NCBI GenBank assembly: GCA_036346265.1
Contig: CM070683.1
Location: 4,387,001-4,451,000 of the forward strand
From: Melocanna baccifera
Lineage: Eukaryota; Streptophyta; Magnoliopsida; Poales; Poaceae
Direction: 5' to 3'
DNA length: 64,000 nt
Made by a program: the position numbers and the translations under genes. This document shows positions 58,960 through 64,000 of this stretch, piece after piece (positions within the stretch are counted from its first letter, which is position 1; every line of letters begins with the position of its first letter). The notes beneath the pieces are model-generated. The model made no database searches and had not been told where the DNA came from. It saw only the letters and a program-made list of their open reading frames with translations.

Positions 58960-60740
58960 ACAACCCTATCAAATGGCAACATACAATTAATTAGTTGTAT
59001 TAAAATATTAATCACACTTGCATATGTATGGACTATGGACTGACTGACAAAATGCAATCAGTAGTTACAGTAAACAACTAAATATGACAAAATGACTACA
59101 AGTTCAAAGATGTGTTAATTTATGTTCAGAGAAATTGCTTCAAGACATTCAATATGTGTCCCTACTCAATCAACCTGGAATAAAAATTAGTGCGCTTATC
59201 TATTGTTCAGAACTCCCATGATGTTCACTACTTGATCCATTATCATTTATCCATGTTCCATATATGTGTGTTCAAGTGAAAATGTCATCGTTACAAATCA
59301 TACTTCAGCTAACCAAATATGCAAGCCAAATTAGAAACTTAGAACAATATCTTGAGTGCACTGAATGCCTCATGTTCATTAGAACAATGTTCTCGGATCT
59401 ACAATTGTGAGCCTACTACATAACTCATTAGATCAAGCAGAGGAATACAAAGATTAACAAGGAATAATATCAGCAAGGAAATCCTCGGGCTACTTCCATA
59501 AGCATTGAAGCATTACCAATTACCAAGCATGAAACATGGCTCTGCTTTGCGGCTGGATGGCGGTCAGCGGAGGCCATGGCATTGCCGGAGGCCCAGAGCA
59601 GGGTTGCAGGGGGGTGGACCGGTGAAGCGCTAGAGGCGGAGGGCGTTGCTTGCTAGAGCACTCGAGCAGGAGGCAGTGAGGCAGAGGCCGAAGTAGGTGG
59701 TGGAGGACAGATAGCATGGCCAAAGCTGGCGGTTGGGGGCAGCATGCGACGGAATTAGGTGGCTGAGCGGGGGCACCACAAGAGAGCCAAGCTAGCTAGG
59801 GTTGAGAATTAAGGAGAATGTGACCGAGGGAGGAGACCTAGAGGCACCACTGCACCAGGGGGCTAAGCCGAGGGCATTACTAGTCTTTGGGTCATATGAA
59901 GAATAAAATCCCAATAAATTAGCTAGGTCAGGACCCAAGCTACAGCCCCCTAGTCTAGGCCCTAGGTCCGCACCTGACACTAGGTGTCCAACATGGCTCC
60001 GCTAGTGCATGTAAGGAAGCTTTGGATGGGTCGTTCTTGCGTGCGTGCTATTTTTTTATAAGTGATTTGTTATGAAATCTGCAGTGGTTTTACTTGATTT
60101 TTGCTACTATGGTTGAAGTTTCACTCTAACTCAATTCAATTATTGTAAGAGAAAAACTATATAACCTATACCATTTTGAGCTAAACGAACGGCATAGACA
60201 ATCACCATCGGATTGTCTTAGTAGGCCCTCCGTCTCAGTTGATCCTCTATCCCTTGCAAGCAAACCTTATCACCCTGACCCTCCATCTCAGACAATCACA
60301 TGCATTCATCCCTTTGACTCTCTCTCATGGTCTCACCCTGACCCTCTGTTCATCTCTCTCTCTCGCCAAATGCTAGGTGCTACAGCAAGCAAGCCAACAT
60401 GGCTATGGTGAGAGTGGCGGCGAGTAGAGGCGAGCAGTCACAGTGGCGAGTCAAGCGCAGAGGTGGCAAGCAAATGCTACGGTGAGCAGACATGGTGGGG
60501 TGCTGTCGAGCTCGATTGCGATGTGCTCGAGCCATGGCAGCTATGCGCAAGGGCGACGACCAGGTGCTCAGAGTTGCTATGGCTGAGTGAGTGGGCTTGA
60601 CGGTGACAAGTGGCCATCTGGTTTGGTGGTTGTGGGCACGGACAGATGCGAGGTAGCAGGTGAACAAACCCGATGGATGTGGGGCTCGCGCTTGCTTCTA
60701 GTCGATGGCCACAGGTGAGCACATCAGAGATTTTGTTCTT
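58960..60740. other. Intergenic, no gene recognised
   Basis: GC-rich islands at 59540-59990 and 60400-60720 carry only short frames on several strands with no family resemblance. Confidence 0.45.
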
Positions 60741-60744
60741 ATTT

Positions 60745-61160
60745 GATTTTTTATGAAGTTAAGTTGACTAAGTTTCATAATGTTTAATGTCTAAGTTTTA
60801 TGGTATTTCATGAGGTTTTATAAAGTTTTTTTTATAGTGGATTCATGAAGTTGAAATTTTTTTTGTAGCGGATTCATATAGTTGAACTTCAAATTTTATG
60901 AAGTTTCATAAAGTTTCAGTAGGGTTCATAACTAAGTTTCATGAAATTTTATAAGATTTCATTACTAAGTTTATGATGTTTCATTAAGTTTCAGAATATT
61001 TTATACCTAAGTTGACTAAATTTTATAAGGTTTTATGTCTAAATTTCATGAGATTTCATAAAGTTTCAAGAGATTTCATAATCGAAGTTGATTAAGTTTC
61101 ATGTAGCACGTTCCAAACTCTTTGAAACTTTATAAAACTTATATGAAACTCGGTAAAACT
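60745..61160. repeat. Degenerate tandem repeat of TTTCATRARGTTTCA type
   Basis: About twenty variants of AAGTTTCATAA / GATTTCATAAAG follow one another. It ends immediately before the Helitron 2 start. Confidence 0.7.
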
Positions 61161-61339
61161 TAGCTATATCTTTACTATTATAAAAGAATGAGTTGGTGAT
61201 TAATGAGTCCTCTCCCATGTCTCTTCTTAGTCATTTGATCTGAACAATAAAATCTTGACCATAAACCCCTCCAACCCTAAAACCCGCGCTGCCTCCCTAA
61301 CCAAACCCGTGCGCGGTGCGCCTGCCTGATTTCTTTCGG

Positions 61340-61510
61340 CTTTCTCCATCTCCATAGCTCCTCCCGCCGCCGATCTCCATCGCTCCTCCCGTACCTACCT
61401 GGTTTCTTCCGCCTTTCTCCATCTCCATTGCTCCTCCCGCCGCCGATCTCCGTCGCTCCTCCCGCGCCTACCTCGTTTCTTCCACCTTTCTCCATCTCCA
61501 TCGCTCCGCC
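61340..61510. repeat. CT-rich tandem repeat, about 2.3 units of roughly 75 bp
   Basis: TTTCTCCATCTCCAT, GCTCCTCCCGCCGCCGATCT and CCGTCGCTCCTCCC-type phrases recur near 61341, 61414 and 61490, just upstream of the transketolase fragment. Confidence 0.65.
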
Positions 61511-61629
61511 CCGCCGCCCCCTCCTCCTCTCTCCCCACCCCGCGCGCCGCCTCCTCCCCACCCTGCGTGCCGCCTCCTCCCCTCTCCCCACCCCGCGCGC
61601 CGCCTCCTCCGCTCCGCCTCCCCACCCCG

Positions 61630-63219
61630 CGTCGCCGAACCGCGACCGCTTCGTCCTCTCCGCTGGCCACGGGTGCATGCTCCAGTACGCCCTGCTCCAC
61701 CTCGCCGGCTACGACGCCATCAAGGTAAGGCCACCGCTTCAACTCCTACTTCGTTGCGGCGTTTGCATGATTGCATCCGTTTATTGCGTGTGAAATTCGC
61801 TGCCGATTGGTTGGAGCGGCGAAATCGGGAGTAGGTTTGTGCAAAGTTTGGATCTTATTGGGTGAAATAGTGGAAAGTTTGGATCTTGACTGCTTTTTTT
61901 TTTCTGTGGTGGCCTCATTTATTTCCCAGTAAAGGATGTACGTTTATCCAGTTGTCAGAGATGTGTTTACTGGAATTTAAAGTTCCTCGGAAGATTAGTT
62001 CGAAACTTCGGACTTTGTACCTTGGACTCATCACGCATGTTTAGTTGACCAACTCACTAATGTAAAACCTGGAGCAAGCTGCTAGATGTTTAATGTGGCT
62101 AATTTACATTAGCTCTTATGCCATTGAACATGTTGTAAATATGACCGGCATGCTGCTGCAGGAGGAGGACTTGAAGCAATTCGGGCAATGGGAAGCAAGA
62201 CGTCGGTCACCACGAAAACTTTGAGACTCCCGAATCGGTTACCATCTGGTATGTTCATCTCAATGAGCTCATCCTAATTGTAACCTGCCATGCTATAATA
62301 GTAAAACAAAACTTAAAAGCTCGGGTTCTTGTTTGGTTGTTCTGCAGACCCTTGGTCGTGGTATCGCGAATGCGATTGGATTGGCTCTTCTTTGAGAAGC
62401 ACCGCTGCCGTTTCAACAAGCCGACAATGAGATTATCGATCACTACATGTAATAATTTTGTTGTGAATGTTTCATGCTTCACTTCAGTTCAAGTGGTGCA
62501 ACTTTGGTAACATGATATGTGAATTCTGTGCAGATATTGTATTTTGGGAGATGGGTGCAATATGGAGGGTATCTCCAATGAAGCTTGCTCATTGGCGGGG
62601 CATTGGGGTCTTGGCAAGCTAATTACTTTCTATGATGACAACCACATTTCCATTGATGGTGACACGGAGATTGCATTCACAGAGGACGTGAGCGCCCGCT
62701 TTGAGGCTCTCGGGTGGCACACAATCTGGGTTAAGAATGGCAACACCGGGTATGATGAGATCCGTGCAGCCCACATTAATCAAGGTTAGTTTCTTTTGTT
62801 ATCTGGGTATTGTTTCTTTGTTGTAGAGTTTACCGTATTTAACTAAGATGTACTTTTTTAGGTGACTACTCATACAGTGTGCACGGAAGTGCATTAGGCA
62901 CCAAAGAGGTTGAAGCGACTAGGCAGAACCTTTCATGGCCTTATGAGCCATTCTTTGTGCCCGAGGATGTCAAGAGGTTTGTTTATCATTTGTTTTGGTC
63001 ATCTGAATGAGATGATGAAATTGCATAACACTCACCTTATTATTTATTTGCATGGACTATTGCAGCCACTGGAGCCGCCATGTTCCCCGAGGTGCTGCGC
63101 TTGAGGCTGATTGGAATGCTAAGTTTGCAGAGTATGAGAAGTAGTACCCAGAAGATGTGGCCACCTTGAAGAGTATCGTCTCAGGGGAGTTGCTCGTTGG
63201 CTGGGCTGATGCTCTTCCT
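61630..63219 (+). pseudogene. Transketolase fragment (captured exons, degraded)
   Basis: Six exon pieces: about 61630-61724 (RFVLSAGHGCMLQYALLHLA), about 62161-62251 (EEDLKQF, then frameshifted HENFETP-like), about 62348-62448 (LGRGIANAIGLALL, TGA, then EIIDHYI), 62534-62784 (ILGDGCNMEGISNEACSLAG, WGLGKLITFYDDNHIS), 62862-62976 (YSVHGSALGTKEVEATRQN) and 63066-63219 (SHWSRHVPRGAALEADWNAK, TAG at 63142-63144, YPEDVATLKSI). GDGCNMEG is the thiamine-diphosphate/Mg site. About 27 residues usually found between AAHI and NSYSVHG are gone. The N-terminal exon with the transit peptide and the pyrimidine and C-terminal domains are absent. An intact enzyme serves the Calvin cycle and the pentose-phosphate pathway. 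Confidence 0.92.
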
Positions 63220-63446
63220 GTAAGTGTTTTACCATATTTGATTGTGATATTTGAGCTGATATGTAAACAATGAGATTCTAATGGTAGATCACTTGACCTT
63301 ATGAGTGCCTAATTGGAATCTGATTGTAGCTGCTGGGTTGGATGGCTGAAGATTTAAAGTATTCTCTTGTGTAGATGATTGAACTTATGCTTTGGGATCT
63401 TACGGTTGCGAAAAAATTCCCTACTTTTCTTTGTGATGGCTGTCAG

Positions 63447-64000
63447 AAACACATCAAAGACAGGTGAGGAGGAGGAGGCGCAGGGAGAAGTTGGCGAAGA
63501 GGCGGCTCGACATGGACGATAGCGAAGGCGGTGGCAAAATGGAGGTGGAGGTGATGGGGAAGAGGAGCAAGAGGAGGAAGAAGGAGGATGCGCTCAGGAG
63601 TCGGCCAGGAAGAAACTTGATCGAGAAGGTAACCATCCTTTCCTGTGTTTTGGCTTGTGTCAGTGGTGTTTTGTTGAATCGTCGGTAGATTTGGTTGATG
63701 GGTGGTGTGGGTTTGTGTGCGCAGGAGAGGAGAGTTCAGCTTAATTCGATCCACGCCGAGTCGCAGAGGCTGCTGCGAGGTATAGACTTGTAACAGTTCA
63801 ACCGTTTGTGTGATTGGAACTGGTATGTGTGAGATTTAGTGTGTTTATTATCTAACTGTTTCTTATTACTTTTGTTCTCTATAAAGACATGGAGTGCGTC
63901 GTTTAAGCCGACAGCACAGCCAGTTTACAAACCCATCTCGTCAGTCCTGGAGAAGATCCGCCTTCGTAAGCTGGAGATTCTCAAGAACTCAGTTGTTCGG
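63447..64000 (+). pseudogene. Second captured gene fragment, basic replication-checkpoint (claspin-like?) protein
   Basis: Pieces: about 63454-63629 (RRRREKLAKRRLDMDDSEGG, then GKRSKRRKKEDALRSRPGRN), 63724-63779 (ERRVQLNSIHAESQRLLR) and about 63884-64000 (TWSASFKPTAQPVYKPISSV, then LEKIRLRKLEILKNS). The junction ESQRLLRE-T-SASFKP resembles the ESQRL-RE segment of claspin/Mrc1-type proteins, but I recall the plant family only loosely. The last acceptor reads AAAG and leaves the wrong phase, so the frame breaks there. It may continue past the window. Confidence 0.5.

Larger units (their letters stand above)
61169..64000 (+). mobile_element. Helitron 2, gene-fragment-carrying, 3' end outside the window
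   Basis: The start TCTTTACTATTATAAAAG, followed by AATGAGTTGGTGA, is a grass Helitron 5' terminus, and it is preceded by A (61168) as required. No inverted repeat or target duplication is expected. Downstream lie exon fragments of two genes in the same orientation as the element, as in Helitron 1. No Rep/helicase or 3' hairpin is present before the window ends. Confidence 0.72.

Noticed and set aside
61277..61793. Minus-strand frames of 115-133 codons overlapping the transketolase start
   Set aside because: Antisense shadows of the CT-rich repeat and of the captured exon.
1..64000. CRISPR array, bacterial operon or organellar insertion
   Set aside because: The window is intron-rich plant nuclear DNA. 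No regularly spaced short repeats with unique spacers were seen, and no stretch reads as plastid or mitochondrial genes.
1..64000. tRNA, rRNA or snRNA genes
   Set aside because: I saw no A-box/B-box pair with a foldable cloverleaf and no rRNA motifs. A covariance-model scan (tRNAscan-SE, Infernal) would be decisive.

Overview
This is plant nuclear DNA, almost certainly from a grass. Genes carry introns with GT-AG borders, coding exons are GC-rich at their 5' ends while intergenic DNA is AT-rich, and the spaces are filled with grass-style MITEs, MULEs, hAT and PIF/Harbinger relics, a miniature LTR element and two Helitrons. The species cannot be named from the sequence.

Three genes look intact. 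(1) 1489-3845 (+): a nine-exon, 529-aa EDR2-C/DUF1336 protein with an N-terminal acylation motif. (2) 17769-19299 (-): a five-exon, 161-aa translation factor eIF5A with its hypusine loop. (3) 34367-38307 (-): a three-exon, 984-aa DUF863 nuclear-type protein of unknown function. In all three, the exon phases close exactly.

The other recognisable host-gene sequence is broken. A group I WRKY gene (4452-5525, -) has a nonsense codon in its first WRKY domain and a lost splice acceptor in its second. A BUB3-type WD40 gene (about 25765-33040, -) has frameshifts, a 3,026-bp hAT element inside a coding exon and a tiny LTR element in an intron. A plant-mobile-domain gene (about 6130-7260, -) is frameshifted.

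The main discovery is a pair of gene-capturing Helitrons. Helitron 1 (8837-15650, - strand) has a TC start preceded by A and a CTAG end followed by T, with a perfect 7-bp stem hairpin ending 11 nt before the terminus. It carries sense-oriented exon fragments of a nucleotide-sugar transporter, a PHP-domain phosphoesterase (C-terminal piece placed before the N-terminal piece) and a CLPTM1-family protein. A foldback MULE with a perfect 9-bp target duplication sits inside it. Helitron 2 begins at 61169 (+) and runs off the window. It carries six degraded transketolase exons followed by pieces of a second, probably claspin-like, gene.

Other mobile DNA includes an apparent Pack-MULE (40931-41815), a PIF/Harbinger transposase pseudogene (57494-58311), a TTF-type hAT fragment (58672-58953), two Stowaway-like MITEs, and three MITE families present in several copies each. 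From about 41 kb to 61 kb I found no intact host gene. The region reads as layered transposon insertions, in contrast to 17-20 kb and 34-40 kb, where the intact genes lie.
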